Positions 35,879 to 46,293 are shown, numbered from the stretch's first letter. The stretch: DNA of 64,000 nucleotides from Cupriavidus metallidurans CH34 (GCF_000196015.1 NC_007974.2:2516085-2580084), one strand, 5' to 3'. The notes: generated from the sequence alone by a model not told the origin. Made by a program: numbers and translations.

Positions 35879-37639
35879 TCAGTGCACGACCGCCAGCAGG
35901 CCCGCGATGCCGAACCCCAGCGCGGCCAGCGCATCGCCGGCGATCAGTCCGCCACCGACCAGCGATGTCGTGCTCATGTCATCGGGCAACGCCGCATCCT
36001 TTGATGACGATTGCACCCGGCTGTCGACCAGGCTGGCGACCACGCCACCGGCCGCCATCCACGCGGCGGCGGGCAAGTTGACGAAGCCGCCGAAGGACGA
36101 CGCATACGGCGACGGCAGCAGCACGGCATCCAGAAGGAAATCGCAGCCCTTGCCAACACGGCTCTGCTCCGCGAACCGGCGATAACGCGCCGACGCCCTT
36201 ATCAGCTTGCGCAGGACTTCGGTGACGAGCCCAATGCCCAGGCCGATCCATACCGCCAGACGCAGATACGGCTTGTCCTCAGTCATGCTGCGCAGCGCAC
36301 CGACAATCTTGTAGGTCATGGCCGACGTCCAGCGCGCGGGCTGCGCATCGGCGGGCAGCGTGGTCTGATCCAGTCGCAGAACCGGATAAGCTTCCATGAA
36401 CAGACGCGCGAGCAGCACCGCCAGGATCGCGCCCACGACGATACCGGCGACCTGATAGCCGAACTGGATCATGCGATTGGTGCCAAGGCGCCAGCCGGTG
36501 GAACGGTCTTGCTGCATGTCACACGCCTCCGCGGTGGAGACCAGCAGCACGGTTGCGGCAATCAAGCCGACATGCGGCTGACGCAAACCCACCGCCGCCA
36601 TCAGGATCACCGTCAGCACGAACGCGGACGAAATCGGATTCTGGTCGACCATGCCGACCGAGATGCCGTTGACTAGCGCGAATATCAGCACCAGTGCCAC
36701 GGCCATCAGTTGATAGCCGACCGGTTGGCCGAACCAGGCCACGCCGGTGGCCACGACCGCCGCGCCCCAGACCGCTACCCATGCGACGATCCAGCGCTGC
36801 GGCGCCCTGCCGCCCGAGGCAATGGCACGCGTGCGTTGCGCCGCGCGCATCAGGAGCAGCGACACATCGACGGCCGCCGCGCCCATGATCATGCCCAGCG
36901 CGATCAGGAACGTGATCTTGCGATAGGGGTCGCCCGGTGCCAGCCAGCCGATGGAAACAAAGTACGGCGTCAACGCCCAGCTCGCGAGCCCGCCGACCAG
37001 CGCCGCGATGCCAATGCGGGCACCGACGATCATGCCCGCGCCAAACGTGGAAGCCGACAGGTCGATCGCGCCAAGCCATACCACGCGTGTGGCACCGATG
37101 CTCGCCAGCACGCCAAGCCCGGTGCCGCCCGCCAGGCGGGCAACCGAGCGCCGCAGCAGCACGGGATCGGTCAGCGCGCGCAGGATATTGGCCACCGCGA
37201 GCCCGGACGGGAACGTGAGCTGCATCCGGTCCACCAGCAGCGGGGTATAGAGCATTCCCACGCCCACCCCATACATGCCGATGCAGAGCATATAGCTGAT
37301 CAACTGCCACATCGGCGGCGGCGTCATGCCCATCCAGCCCATCGCCTGGATCACGACGGCCATGCCGCTCATGCCAGCCACGGACGCGGCGGCGGTCTGG
37401 ATGTAGTTCGCGCCGTGACGCCCGGATGCGCCGTAGCCCGCCGTCACGGCCGACCCGAGAATGCCGGCCAGTACCTGTCCCCCCACGAAGAACCCGAGCG
37501 AAAAGTTCATGTAGGCCGCGGCGATGCCGCCGAGCGGCCCCAGGATCAGCATCCCGGCCGCGCCGAGCAGCAGGTGGTATTGCCAGCTATCGGGGGCGGG
37601 CAGCCAGGTTGGGGATTCTCGGGTGAGGGTAGTGGGCAT
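35879..37639 (-). CDS. OPT-family oligopeptide/metal-chelate transporter
   Basis: 586 aa, about 14-15 transmembrane helices (LLLGAAGMLILGPLGGIAAA, then YMNFSLGFFVGGQVLAGILG and many more). Prokaryotic OPT proteins import peptides or metal chelates with protons. I take the ATG at 37639; a longer frame to 37891 would include two copies of the dispersed 17-mer and non-coding sequence. Convergent with mocR (10 bases apart), and divergent from the 2-hydroxyacid dehydrogenase. Substrate unknown. Confidence 0.85.
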   Translation of the reverse strand: MPTTLTRESPTWLPAPDSWQYHLLLGAAGMLILGPLGGIAAAYMNFSLGFFVGGQVLAGILGSAVTAGYGASGRHGANYIQTAAASVAGMSGMAVVIQAMGWMGMTPPPMWQLISYMLCIGMYGVGVGMLYTPLLVDRMQLTFPSGLAVANILRALTDPVLLRRSVARLAGGTGLGVLASIGATRVVWLGAIDLSASTFGAGMIVGARIGIAALVGGLASWALTPYFVSIGWLAPGDPYRKITFLIALGMIMGAAAVDVSLLLMRAAQRTRAIASGGRAPQRWIVAWVAVWGAAVVATGVAWFGQPVGYQLMAVALVLIFALVNGISVGMVDQNPISSAFVLTVILMAAVGLRQPHVGLIAATVLLVSTAEACDMQQDRSTGWRLGTNRMIQFGYQVAGIVVGAILAVLLARLFMEAYPVLRLDQTTLPADAQPARWTSAMTYKIVGALRSMTEDKPYLRLAVWIGLGIGLVTEVLRKLIRASARYRRFAEQSRVGKGCDFLLDAVLLPSPYASSFGGFVNLPAAAWMAAGGVVASLVDSRVQSSSKDAALPDDMSTTSLVGGGLIAGDALAALGFGIAGLLAVVH

Positions 37640-37700
37640 CGGGTGATTGCGAGCGGCTGCGGGAGGATGCCGGACATCTCCACCATCCTCGACCGCCAAA

Positions 37701-37751
37701 GCGTACCCATTTCTGCGCACGCCAAATGCCCGAAGCGTACCCGTTTCTGCG
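37701..37751 (-). repeat. Dispersed 17-mer, two copies (37701-37717 and 37735-37751)
   Basis: Read on minus: CGCAGAAATGGGTACGC and CGCAGAAACGGGTACGC, both exact to the consensus, 34 bases apart in the same orientation. They lie between the divergent OPT transporter and 2-hydroxyacid dehydrogenase genes. Confidence 0.9.
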
Positions 37752-37865
37752 AGCGTGGGCGAGGGCCGGCAGCCATCGAGCATCAGGCATAAAATGGCGC
37801 TTCGGCCGCTGAAGCCGACATCCAGAAGCAGTCTCTCCCTCGCCTTGCCGTTACGTCCTGAAGTC

Positions 37866-38801
37866 ATGAAGCCCGCTCTGCTCATCCTCAACCATCTCGA
37901 ACCTGCCCACCTCGCCCTTATCGCCGAACACTACGACGTTCGCTATGCGCCGACTGCCGCCGAACGCGCTACCGAGGTCGCTACCAATGGCAAGACCTTC
38001 CGCGCGGTGCTCACCATCGGCAGCATTGGCTTGACCGCGAAAGAAATCGACGCCATGCCCGCGCTGGAGCTGGTCTGCGCGATGGGTGCCGGCTACGAGA
38101 ACATTGACACCGCCAAATGCCGCGAACGCGGCATTGCCGTCGGCAACGGCGCCGGCACCAATGACAGTTGCGTGGCAGACCATGCGATGGCGTTGCTGCT
38201 GGCGTCGGTACGCCGCGTACCCGCGTACGATCGCGCCACGCGCGAAGGCATCTGGCGCAATGCGCTGCCGCTGGCCCCGAATTTGTCGGGCAAGCGGATG
38301 GGCATCGTCGGGCTGGGCACGATCGGCCGGCGAATCGCGCAACGTGGTCTCGGGTTCGATCTGGAAATCGGCTATCACAACCGCCGCCCGCGCACGGACG
38401 TGCCGCATCGCTACTTCGACAGCGTGATGTCCCTGGCCGAATGGGCCGACTACCTGATCATCGCCACGCCGGGCGGCGCAGAGACGCGCCATATGGTCGA
38501 CACGCCCGTGCTGCGCGCGCTGGGCCCGGCGGGCTATCTGGTGAATATCGCGCGTGGCAGCGTGGTAGACACGGCGGCGCTGGCGGCCGCGCTTCGGGCA
38601 GGCGAACTAGGCGGCGCGGGGCTCGATGTCTACGAAAGCGAGCCGGCACCGCCCGTCGAACTGTTCGATTGCCCCAACGTCGTGCTGACGCCGCACGTGG
38701 CCGGCTGGTCGCCCGAAGCAATCTTCGCCTCGGTCAGCCAGTTCGTCGAGAACGCGCGGCGGCACTTTGCCGGCGAGCCGCTGGTGGCGCCGGTACTCTG
38801 A
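37866..38801 (+). CDS. D-isomer-specific 2-hydroxyacid dehydrogenase
   Basis: 311 aa. NAD(P)-dependent; this group reduces glyoxylate, hydroxypyruvate or related 2-oxoacids. The nucleotide-binding motif is GLGTIGRRIA (about residue 151), the catalytic Arg is in NIARGSVVD (about 229), Glu in DVYESEP and His in LTPHVAGWS. All three are present. The ATG at 37866 was chosen because MKPALLILNHLEP fits the family start. Sits beside the sensor kinase gene (convergent). Confidence 0.92.
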   Translation: MKPALLILNHLEPAHLALIAEHYDVRYAPTAAERATEVATNGKTFRAVLTIGSIGLTAKEIDAMPALELVCAMGAGYENIDTAKCRERGIAVGNGAGTNDSCVADHAMALLLASVRRVPAYDRATREGIWRNALPLAPNLSGKRMGIVGLGTIGRRIAQRGLGFDLEIGYHNRRPRTDVPHRYFDSVMSLAEWADYLIIATPGGAETRHMVDTPVLRALGPAGYLVNIARGSVVDTAALAAALRAGELGGAGLDVYESEPAPPVELFDCPNVVLTPHVAGWSPEAIFASVSQFVENARRHFAGEPLVAPVL

Positions 38802-38813
38802 TCAGCCGACAGA

Positions 38814-40148
38814 TCAGGCGGTCACAGGAAACACCACCCGCACACACAGCCCCGGCGCCGCATCTTCCAGAAAGACGCGCGCGCCGTGCGACTGTGCGAT
38901 CTCGGCCACGATGGCCAGACCCAGCCCGCTGCCGCCGGTGGGCGCATCTGGAACGCGATAGAAGCGATCGAATACGCGCTCGCGCTCGGCGGCTGAGATG
39001 CCCGGGCCGTTGTCGATCACGGCCAGTTCCACACCCGCCGCGATCTCGCTCACCCGCACATCGATGCAACCGCCACGCGGAATGTATTGCAGCGCGTTGT
39101 CGACCAGATTGGTCAGCAGGATGCGCAAGGCATCGGCATCGCCACGCACGGTGGCCTGACTCCCGGCCTTGTCATCCAGACCGAGGTCGATATCGCGATT
39201 GATGGCGGCCTGGGACATATCCGCCACCACGCCGACGGCCAGTTCGCGCAGGTCGATCGGTTCATGTGGCGGCGGCACGGCACCTGGCTCCTGCCGCGCC
39301 AGCGTGAGCAACTGCGCCACGAGGTGGGTCAACCGCTCAAGCCCCTGCCGTAGCTGGCCCACGGCCTCCTGCCGGGCCTCGGCATTTTCGGCGCGTTCGA
39401 CGAGTTGAGCCTGCAACTGCAGCGCGGCCAGCGGCGTGCGCAACGCATGAGCGGCATCGGCCACGAACGCGCGTTGCGTGTCGATGGCATGCGCCAGCCG
39501 CCCCAGCAACTGATTCAAGGCATCGGATAACGGCGCGATCTCCACGGGCATATTGCGCACGGACAGCGGCGCCAGCGTGTTGGCATCGCGCGCGCTCACC
39601 TCGCTGGCAATCTCGCGCAGCGGCCGCAGGCCACGCCCCACCGCCAGCCACACCAGCCAGCCAAGCAGCGGCAACAACAGCAGCAGCGGCGCCACCGTGC
39701 GCAGCGCCATATGCGCGGCCAGCGTGCGACGCGCGCTCATCGGCTGGGCGATCTGCACGACCGCCGGCCCGAGCTGCACGCTGTAGATGCGCCACTCGCC
39801 AGAGTTGGTCTGCGCATTCGAGAAACCCAGCTCCGCCTGCGGGGGCAACGCCGGATGCGAGTGCGACAGATAGAGGCTGCGTCCCGATCCATCCCAGATA
39901 TGGATCACGACGTCCTCGTCGGCATGCAGCAGGTCGGCGCCGGTGGCGCTGCCGGAATCGAACGGCGGCGGCGCCGGCGCGGAAAACTGGCTCGGCAACG
40001 CGGCCGCCAGTTGCTTCATCTGGTAGTCGAACAGCGCGTTGGCTTCCTGCCGCGCCTGCCCATAGATCAGCGCGGTGGCCACGGCGATCCCCACGGCAAG
40101 CCCCGCCGCCAGCCACCAGAGCAGCGTACGTTGAATCGAGCGCATCAA
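38814..40148 (-). CDS. Two-component sensor histidine kinase, QseC/TctE-like
   Basis: 444 aa. Two membrane helices (about 10-30 and 153-172) enclose a periplasmic sensor domain. A HAMP-like linker and H-box ADAAHALRTPLAAL (phosphorylated H234) are followed by N-box NLVDNALQY, and G-boxes DNGPGIS and GGSGLGLAI. All catalytic boxes are intact. The start overlaps the regulator gene by four bases. It lies at the end of the zwf-pgl-glk cluster, so it may sense a sugar acid or citrate-like signal; that is an inference from context. Confidence 0.92.
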   Translation of the reverse strand: MMRSIQRTLLWWLAAGLAVGIAVATALIYGQARQEANALFDYQMKQLAAALPSQFSAPAPPPFDSGSATGADLLHADEDVVIHIWDGSGRSLYLSHSHPALPPQAELGFSNAQTNSGEWRIYSVQLGPAVVQIAQPMSARRTLAAHMALRTVAPLLLLLPLLGWLVWLAVGRGLRPLREIASEVSARDANTLAPLSVRNMPVEIAPLSDALNQLLGRLAHAIDTQRAFVADAAHALRTPLAALQLQAQLVERAENAEARQEAVGQLRQGLERLTHLVAQLLTLARQEPGAVPPPHEPIDLRELAVGVVADMSQAAINRDIDLGLDDKAGSQATVRGDADALRILLTNLVDNALQYIPRGGCIDVRVSEIAAGVELAVIDNGPGISAAERERVFDRFYRVPDAPTGGSGLGLAIVAEIAQSHGARVFLEDAAPGLCVRVVFPVTA

Positions 40149-40873
40149 TGCATGGCTCCCTCGGGACCACCCTTGGTGTCTTGTTCCGCGCCGCTTTCGG
40201 CGGGGATCACATAGCCCACCCCGCGGATATTGCGAATCAGCGCCGCGCCGAACTTGCGGCGCAGCGCATGGATATAGACCTCCACCGTATTGCTGCCGAC
40301 TTCATCATCCCAGCCATACAACCGCTCCTGAAGCTGCGGCACCGACCACACCTTGCCGGGTCGAGCCATCAGCGCCGACAGCAGTGCGAATTCACGCGCC
40401 GACAGCCGGACGGACGCGCCGGCCTGGGTGGCTTCGCGGGTGGCGGGGTTGAGCATGATGTCGCCGTAGCGCAGCACCGGTTCCGCGCGCCCCTCGGCAC
40501 GGCGCACCAGCGCGTGCATACGGGCCGCCAGCTCCTGCAGGTCGAACGGCTTGATCAGGTAGTCGTCGGCGCCAGCGTTGAGTCCTGCCACGCGGTCGGC
40601 CACCGCGTCGCGCGCGGTCAGGATCAGCACCGGCGTGCGTACGTTGCGGGCCCGTAGCGTCTTCAGGACGTCGAGCCCCGGGCGGCGCGGCAAACCCAGG
40701 TCTAGCAGCACCACGTCGTAGCCGCCGTCGGCCCGGGGACCGTGCTGGTCCGATGCGGCGTCGAGCCCGGCATCGCCATCGCGCACCCAGTCGACCGTAA
40801 AACCCTCCTGGCGCAGCGCCACCTTCACGCTTTCGCCGATCATGGCGTCATCTTCTACCAGCAATACACGCAT
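40145..40873 (-). CDS. OmpR/PhoB-family response regulator
   Basis: 242 aa. Receiver domain with acidic pocket EDD (8-10), phosphorylated D58 (VVLLDLGLP) and K in LIKPFD; a C-terminal winged helix (LSAREFALLSALMARPGKVW, SNTVEVYIHALRRKF). Relatives are QseB/TctD. It overlaps the kinase and follows glk by six bases, so all may be one transcript with zwf-pgl-glk. Confidence 0.94.
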   Translation of the reverse strand: MRVLLVEDDAMIGESVKVALRQEGFTVDWVRDGDAGLDAASDQHGPRADGGYDVVLLDLGLPRRPGLDVLKTLRARNVRTPVLILTARDAVADRVAGLNAGADDYLIKPFDLQELAARMHALVRRAEGRAEPVLRYGDIMLNPATREATQAGASVRLSAREFALLSALMARPGKVWSVPQLQERLYGWDDEVGSNTVEVYIHALRRKFGAALIRNIRGVGYVIPAESGAEQDTKGGPEGAMH

Positions 40874-40879
40874 CGTCTT

Positions 40880-41890
40880 TCAGGATTGAGAGGTCTCGGC
40901 GCGGCGCGCGTCGGCTTCAAGCCGATCCGCCAGTGCGCGAGCCAGGCCCGGCAGCGCCGGATACTCGGCCGTGATCACGTACACCGGCACATCGGCAAGG
41001 AAACTGCCCATGCGGCCCTTGGCGACAAAGCGCTCCGCGAACGTCGACGCCCGTAGGGCATCGACAAAGCGTGGAACGATACCACCGCCGAGATAGACGC
41101 CACCACGTGCGCCGAGCACCAGCGCGACATCGGCGGCAACCGAGCCGAGCATCCCGCAGAACGCGTCGAAAGCGCGGCGGCATACCGGGTCGCCCGCGCG
41201 CATCGCGCCGTCCGTCACCTGCGCCGGTGCCAGCGGCACCTCCAGAGGCGTACCCATTTCTGCGGACAGCGCGGCATGAATATGCGAGAGACCCATACCC
41301 GACAGCAGCCGCTCCGCCGACACGCGCCCAAACTGATCGTGGGCGGCGCGCCAGGCGATCCACTCGTCGTCGGTGACCGGCATGATCTCGATGTGTCCGC
41401 CCTCGCCCGCCAGCGCCACCGCGCCACCCGGCGCGGGAATCAGGCCGGATACGCCAAGGCCGGTTCCCGGCCCGATCAAGGCCCGGGGCGCCGTGGCCAC
41501 CGCCGTGCCGTCGCGTACCTGCACAAGGCTGGCGTCGGGCAGATACGGCAGCGCCAGCGCCAGCGAGGTGAAGTCGTTGATGGCCACCAGCGTGTCGAGA
41601 TCGAGCGCGCGGCGCATGGCCTCGACGGAGAACGCCCAGTTGTGGTTGGTCAGCTTGACCTGGTCACCAGTGACCGGATTGGCCAGGCCGATGGCCGCAT
41701 GGCGCGGCCGGGCCGCGCCGCTACGCGTCAGCATGTAGAGCCGCATCGCGGCTTCGAGCGAGGCGTGCTCGGCCACCTTGTATGCGGTGATCTCGCCGAT
41801 CCGCATCGGCGCCGTCTCCATGGCAAAGCGCACGTTGGTGCCGCCCACGTCGGCCAGGATCCGGGGATAGGACATCGCGCGATCCGTCAT
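40880..41890 (-). CDS. glk: Glucokinase
   Basis: 336 aa. ATP-dependent phosphorylation of glucose to glucose-6-phosphate, the substrate of Zwf. Family motifs: ILADVGGTNVRFA, INDFTSLALALP (catalytic Asp), GPGTGLGVSGL, EGGHIEIMP, and GARGGVYLGGGIVPR. The ATG at 41890 lies four bases after the pgl stop. Odd point: a perfect copy of the dispersed 17-mer (41248-41264) is inside the coding region, read as SAEMGTP in frame, without disturbing conserved motifs. Confidence 0.95.
   Translation of the reverse strand: MTDRAMSYPRILADVGGTNVRFAMETAPMRIGEITAYKVAEHASLEAAMRLYMLTRSGAARPRHAAIGLANPVTGDQVKLTNHNWAFSVEAMRRALDLDTLVAINDFTSLALALPYLPDASLVQVRDGTAVATAPRALIGPGTGLGVSGLIPAPGGAVALAGEGGHIEIMPVTDDEWIAWRAAHDQFGRVSAERLLSGMGLSHIHAALSAEMGTPLEVPLAPAQVTDGAMRAGDPVCRRAFDAFCGMLGSVAADVALVLGARGGVYLGGGIVPRFVDALRASTFAERFVAKGRMGSFLADVPVYVITAEYPALPGLARALADRLEADARRAETSQS
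41248..41264 (-). repeat. Dispersed 17-mer inside glk
   Basis: On minus it reads CGCAGAAATGGGTACGC and is translated as part of LSAEMGTPLEV. The only copy inside a gene. Confidence 0.9.
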
Positions 41891-41894
41891 CGGC

Positions 41895-42575
41895 TTAGAC
41901 CCGGAAGACATCGACGCCGTGGCGGTGCCGTGCCAGCACGACACTGACCGGCAACGAGGGCGTCGGCGTCTTCAGCGCCTGCTCCAGCACGGCGGCCTTC
42001 TTCTCGCCGCTGATTGCCAGGAACATGCGGTCCGCCGCCAGCAACGCGGCCAGGTTCAGCGTGACGCGCGCATGGGGCGCGACGGACGGATGGGTAACGA
42101 TATAGCCCGGAGTCGGTTCGGACAGGGCGGTCTGAAGCTCAGGCGCATCCGGAAACAGCGAGGCCGTGTGACCATCTTCGCCCATGCCCAGCACTACTAC
42201 ATCCGGTTGCAGGAAGGCCTGATTCAGGCGCGCCACCGCGCTTTGCGGATGCGCGGCCTCGGCCTCATCGCGGATCAACGGCGCCCAGGCCGCCACGCCC
42301 GCGCCTTCGCGCAGCAAGTGGCTGCGCACCATGGCTCCGTTGCTGTCGGCGTCATCGGGCGGCACCGCGCGCTCGTCGACCAGCGTGACCGTCACGGCTT
42401 CCCAGCGAACGGGGCGGTAGCGCAGTCGTTCGAACATGGCTTGTGGCGACTTGCCGCCCGACACGGCCAGCACGGCCCAGCCTTTGGCCTTGATCGCGAG
42501 ATCAAGCGCGTGACCGATCGAGATGGCCAGTGATTCAGCCTGGTCCATCAACGTCGCATGTTCGAATTGGCGCAT
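41895..42575 (-). CDS. pgl: 6-phosphogluconolactonase
   Basis: 226 aa. Hydrolyses 6-phosphogluconolactone to 6-phosphogluconate. The DevB-type features are LAVSGGKSPQAMF near residue 37, VDERAVPPDDADSNGAM near 67 and LGMGEDGHTASLFP near 131. Length is normal. Sits 81 bases after zwf and four before glk in the same direction. With edd nearby, the product goes into the Entner-Doudoroff route. Confidence 0.95.
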   Translation of the reverse strand: MRQFEHATLMDQAESLAISIGHALDLAIKAKGWAVLAVSGGKSPQAMFERLRYRPVRWEAVTVTLVDERAVPPDDADSNGAMVRSHLLREGAGVAAWAPLIRDEAEAAHPQSAVARLNQAFLQPDVVVLGMGEDGHTASLFPDAPELQTALSEPTPGYIVTHPSVAPHARVTLNLAALLAADRMFLAISGEKKAAVLEQALKTPTPSLPVSVVLARHRHGVDVFRV

Positions 42576-42656
42576 GGGCTGCTCCTTCTACTCCTTATGG
42601 TTCTCGTGTCGTGGTGAATCCGATGTTTCCGATGTCTCCGATCCTTCGGTGGCGCG

Positions 42657-44111
42657 TCAGGCCTCCTCATGCCATAACGCGCCGTCGCGCGACATCAGGG
42701 CCGACGATGCCGCCGGTCCCCAGGTGCCGGCCGTGTACGGTTTGGGCGGCACGGTGCTCTGGTCCCACGTATCGAGAATCGGCTCGACCCAGCGCCACGC
42801 CTGCACCTGCTCGTCGCGTCGCACGAACAGGCCAAGCTTGCCGCGGATCACGTCGAGCAACAGCCGCTCGTATGCGCCCGCACGGCGCATCTTGAACGAG
42901 TTGGCGAAGTCGAGATCGAGCGAGGTCGGCGTCAGCTCCACGGTATCGCCCGGTTGCTTGACCAGGAAATACAGGCGGATGCTCTCTTCGGGCTGCAGCC
43001 GTATCACGAGCCGGTTCTGCGGCGACAGGGTCAGCGGCCGGGGAAAGATCGCATGGGGCACGTCGCGGAAATGGACCACGATCTCGGCCACGCGCGATTG
43101 CATCCGCTTGCCCGTGCGCAGGTAGAACGGCACCCCTTCCCAGCGCCAGTTGGCGATTTCGGCCTTGATGGCAACAAAGGTCTCGGTCGTGCTGTCGGCG
43201 GCGATGCCCTGCTCGTCGACGTAGCTGACCACGGGCTTGCCGCCGACGGCGCCGGCGCGATACTGGCCGCGCACGGTCTTCTCGGCAACGTCCTGCGGCA
43301 GGATTGGCTTGAGCGCCTTGAGGATCTTGATCTTCTCGTCGCGAATCGCGTCTTCGGACAGGCTGGCCGGCGGTTCCATCGCCACCATGCACAGCAGTTG
43401 CACCAGGTGGTTCTGCACCATGTCTCGCAGCGCGCCGGTGCGATCGTAGAAATCACCGCGTGTCTCCACGCCCAGTTCCTCGGCGATGGTGATCTGCACG
43501 TCCTGCACCCACTCGCGCCGCCACAGCGGCTCGAACAGCGCGTTGGCGAAGCGGATCGCCATCAGGTTCTGGACCGATTCCTTGCCCAGGTAATGGTCGA
43601 TCCGGTAGATCTGTTCCTCGCCGAAATACCGCGACACGGCGTTGTTGATCGCCTCCGACGAGTCGAGATCATGGCCGAGCGGCTTCTCAAGCACCACGCG
43701 CACGTTGGGTGCATTGAGGCCGGTTCGCCCCAGTTGCTCGCAGATCGGCACGAAGATATGCGGCGCCGTGGCCAGATAGCACACGACCACTTCGGGCTTG
43801 CGGGCCAGCACCTGCTCGGCCAGCGCGTCGAAGTGCGCCGGCTGGCGCGCGTCGGCCTGCACGTAGCCGATACGATCCATGAACGAGGTCCACGCTTCGG
43901 GTGGCGCATGTTCGAGGCCAGGACGCACGCTTTCCTCGAGCATCGCCTTGTATTGCTCGGTGGTGTGCGGATGACTTCCGGTAGCGAGAATGCGCGAGGA
44001 CGGGTGGAGACACCCCGTGCGGTGCGCGTCGAAAAGGGCTGGCAGCAGCTTGCGCCGCGCCAGGTCTCCGGTGCCGCCGAACAGCACCATGTCGAAATCG
44101 GGCAAGCTCAC
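42657..44111 (-). CDS. zwf: Glucose-6-phosphate 1-dehydrogenase
   Basis: 484 aa. Oxidises glucose-6-phosphate with NADP+. The cofactor motif is [15 protein letters not shown], and the catalytic signature RIDHYLGKE holds the active-site His and Lys. I take a GTG at 44111 ([13 protein letters not shown], with AAGGAG six bases upstream); an ATG 12 codons earlier would add residues across the ribosome site. First gene of zwf-pgl-glk; divergent from edd across a 315-base spacer. Confidence 0.96.
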   Translation of the reverse strand: MSLPDFDMVLFGGTGDLARRKLLPALFDAHRTGCLHPSSRILATGSHPHTTEQYKAMLEESVRPGLEHAPPEAWTSFMDRIGYVQADARQPAHFDALAEQVLARKPEVVVCYLATAPHIFVPICEQLGRTGLNAPNVRVVLEKPLGHDLDSSEAINNAVSRYFGEEQIYRIDHYLGKESVQNLMAIRFANALFEPLWRREWVQDVQITIAEELGVETRGDFYDRTGALRDMVQNHLVQLLCMVAMEPPASLSEDAIRDEKIKILKALKPILPQDVAEKTVRGQYRAGAVGGKPVVSYVDEQGIAADSTTETFVAIKAEIANWRWEGVPFYLRTGKRMQSRVAEIVVHFRDVPHAIFPRPLTLSPQNRLVIRLQPEESIRLYFLVKQPGDTVELTPTSLDLDFANSFKMRRAGAYERLLLDVIRGKLGLFVRRDEQVQAWRWVEPILDTWDQSTVPPKPYTAGTWGPAASSALMSRDGALWHEEA

Positions 44112-44426
44112 CCTGGGCTCCTTGCGGGGGATGGGGCGCCCCGGCAACTATTGAGTCCGCCGCGCGGCGCATTGGTTCCGGCCATGGTACGTCACTCGCC
44201 GCCGCTTGGGCAGGGGGAAGTGGCCACGAGCATGACCCGCGCCGCACATCGGACCCAAAGCGTACCCGTTTCTGCGTGGCCCGGGTCACCGTGGCGGAAC
44301 ATCCGTGAGCCGCGTCAATCCCACATGCAGACGCCCCATGCAGACGGACATGTCGTCGATCGGGACGGCATTCCGATGATGCCCAGGAATTTCGACTACG
44401 CTGATAGCGCCCTACAGGAGACTTCC
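44112..44426. other. zwf-edd divergent spacer
   Basis: 315 bases without a gene. Contains one dispersed 17-mer (44260-44276) and a direct repeat CATGCAGACG at 44324-44333 and 44337-44346 (13-bp period), a possible regulator site. Promoters for both genes must be here, but no clear -35/-10 pair was identified, and I see no palindrome of the known HexR type. Confidence 0.55.
44260..44276 (-). repeat. Dispersed 17-mer in the zwf-edd spacer
   Basis: On minus: CGCAGAAACGGGTACGC, followed by TTT. Between divergent genes. Confidence 0.9.
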
Positions 44427-46253
44427 ATGCCCCGCCACCCCGTACTGGATGCGGTCACGGCCCGCATCGTGGCCCGCAGTGCCCCTACCCGCCAGGCCTA
44501 CCTGCAACGCACCCGCGCCATGGCGGGCCAGAAGGTCGAACGCGCCAACCTGTCGTGCACCAATCTCGCACACGGTGTGGCGGCGATGCCCGATGACGCG
44601 AAGATCCGGCTCAAGGCGCAGGAGCGGCCGAATCTCGCGATCGTGTCGGCCTACAACGAGATGCTGTCCGCACACCAGCCGCTGAACGCCTTTCCGCAGT
44701 GGATCAAGGAAGCCGCGCTGGAAGCCGGCGGTACCGCGCAGTTCGCCGGTGGCACGCCGGCCATGTGCGATGGGGTCACGCAGGGCCAGGACGGCATGGA
44801 CCTGTCGCTGTTCTCGCGTGACGTGATCGCGATGGCCACCGCGGTCGCGCTATCGCACCAGATGTTCGACGGCGTGCTCTGCCTCGGCGTGTGCGACAAG
44901 ATCGTGCCAGGCCTGGTGATGGGCGCGCTGTCGTTCGGACACCTGCCCGCCGTGTTCGTGCCGGGTGGCCCGATGACGACCGGCATGGGCAACGAGGAAA
45001 AGGCGCACATCCGCCAGCTCTACGCGGAAGGCAAGATCGGGCGCGAGGAACTGCTGGAAGCCGAGACACGGTCGTACCACGGCCCGGGCACCTGCACGTT
45101 CTACGGCACCGCCAATTCGAACCAGATGCTCATGGAGATCATGGGCCTCCATCTGCCGGGCACGGCCTTCATCAATCCGAACACGCCGCTCCGCGAGGCC
45201 CTGACCCGCGAATCCGCGCGCCAGGCGCTGCGGCTCGTCCACGGCGGCACGCGCTACATGCCGATTGCCGAAGTCCTGGACGAACGCGCCTTTGTTAACG
45301 GTATCGTCGGGTTGCTGGCCACTGGTGGGTCCACCAACCACACGTTGCACCTGATCGCCATGGCCCGCGTGGCCGGCATTCTCCTGACCTGGGACGATTT
45401 CGACGAACTGTCCGCCGCCGTGCCCTTGCTGGCGCGCGTGTACCCGAACGGCAAGGCCGACGTGAACCAGTTCCAGGCGGCCGGCGGGCTGCCGGTGGTG
45501 ATACGTGGGCTGCTGTCGCTGGGACTGCTGCATGACGACGTCAATACGATCGCCGGCACCGGTCTGGCCGATTACACGCGCGAGCCGGTGCTGCGAGACG
45601 GCAAGCTGAGCTGGATCGACGGCCCGGTGAAGTCCCTGGACGACACCATCGTGCGCACCGCCGACAGCCCGTTCGCCCCCGACGGCGGTATCAAGCTGCT
45701 CGATGGCAAGCTCGGCCGCTGCGTCATCAAGACATCGGCCGTCAAACCCGAGCATCAGGTCGTGGAAGCACCCGCCATCGTGTTCCATCGCCAGGACGAT
45801 CTGCTGGCTGCCTTCAAGCGTGGCGAGCTGGAGCGTGATTTCGTGGCCGTGCTCCCGTGGCAAGGCCCGTCCGCGTGCGGGATGCCCGAGCTGCACAAGC
45901 TCACGCCGACGCTGACGTTGCTGCAGGATCGCGGCTTCCACGTGGCGCTGGTGACGGATGGCCGCATGTCGGGCGCATCGGGCAAAGTACCGGCTGCCAT
46001 CCACGTCTGCCCCGAAGCGCATTCGGGCGGAGAGATCGGCAAGGTCCGCACGGGCGATATCGTGCGCGTGGATGCCCCGGCAGGCGTGCTCACGGTCAGG
46101 GTCGACGAGGCGGAATGGGCGTCCCGGCCCATGGACACGCCCGATCTGACACGCAATCGGCATGGCGTGGGCCGCGACCTCTTCGGCGGCTTTCGCGCGC
46201 ACGTGAGCACAGCCGAAGCCGGCGCGTGTTCGCTGTTCGCGGAAGAGCATTAA
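44427..46253 (+). CDS. edd: Phosphogluconate dehydratase
   Basis: 608 aa, normal for the family. Dehydrates 6-phosphogluconate to 2-keto-3-deoxy-6-phosphogluconate in the Entner-Doudoroff pathway, and uses a [4Fe-4S] cluster. IlvD/Edd features are seen: [46 protein letters not shown] and [17 protein letters not shown], carrying the cluster Cys. AGGAG six bases ahead of the ATG. The aldolase eda is not in the window. Convergent with mscS downstream. Confidence 0.96.
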   Translation: MPRHPVLDAVTARIVARSAPTRQAYLQRTRAMAGQKVERANLSCTNLAHGVAAMPDDAKIRLKAQERPNLAIVSAYNEMLSAHQPLNAFPQWIKEAALEAGGTAQFAGGTPAMCDGVTQGQDGMDLSLFSRDVIAMATAVALSHQMFDGVLCLGVCDKIVPGLVMGALSFGHLPAVFVPGGPMTTGMGNEEKAHIRQLYAEGKIGREELLEAETRSYHGPGTCTFYGTANSNQMLMEIMGLHLPGTAFINPNTPLREALTRESARQALRLVHGGTRYMPIAEVLDERAFVNGIVGLLATGGSTNHTLHLIAMARVAGILLTWDDFDELSAAVPLLARVYPNGKADVNQFQAAGGLPVVIRGLLSLGLLHDDVNTIAGTGLADYTREPVLRDGKLSWIDGPVKSLDDTIVRTADSPFAPDGGIKLLDGKLGRCVIKTSAVKPEHQVVEAPAIVFHRQDDLLAAFKRGELERDFVAVLPWQGPSACGMPELHKLTPTLTLLQDRGFHVALVTDGRMSGASGKVPAAIHVCPEAHSGGEIGKVRTGDIVRVDAPAGVLTVRVDEAEWASRPMDTPDLTRNRHGVGRDLFGGFRAHVSTAEAGACSLFAEEH

Positions 46254-46293
46254 TGGAATTGGGGGGACGGCCGCCGGGGCGGCGGCCGCGAAA

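Noticed and set aside
42954..44426. N-terminal extension of edd
   Set aside because: Opposite zwf; the ribosome site and family start place edd at 44427.
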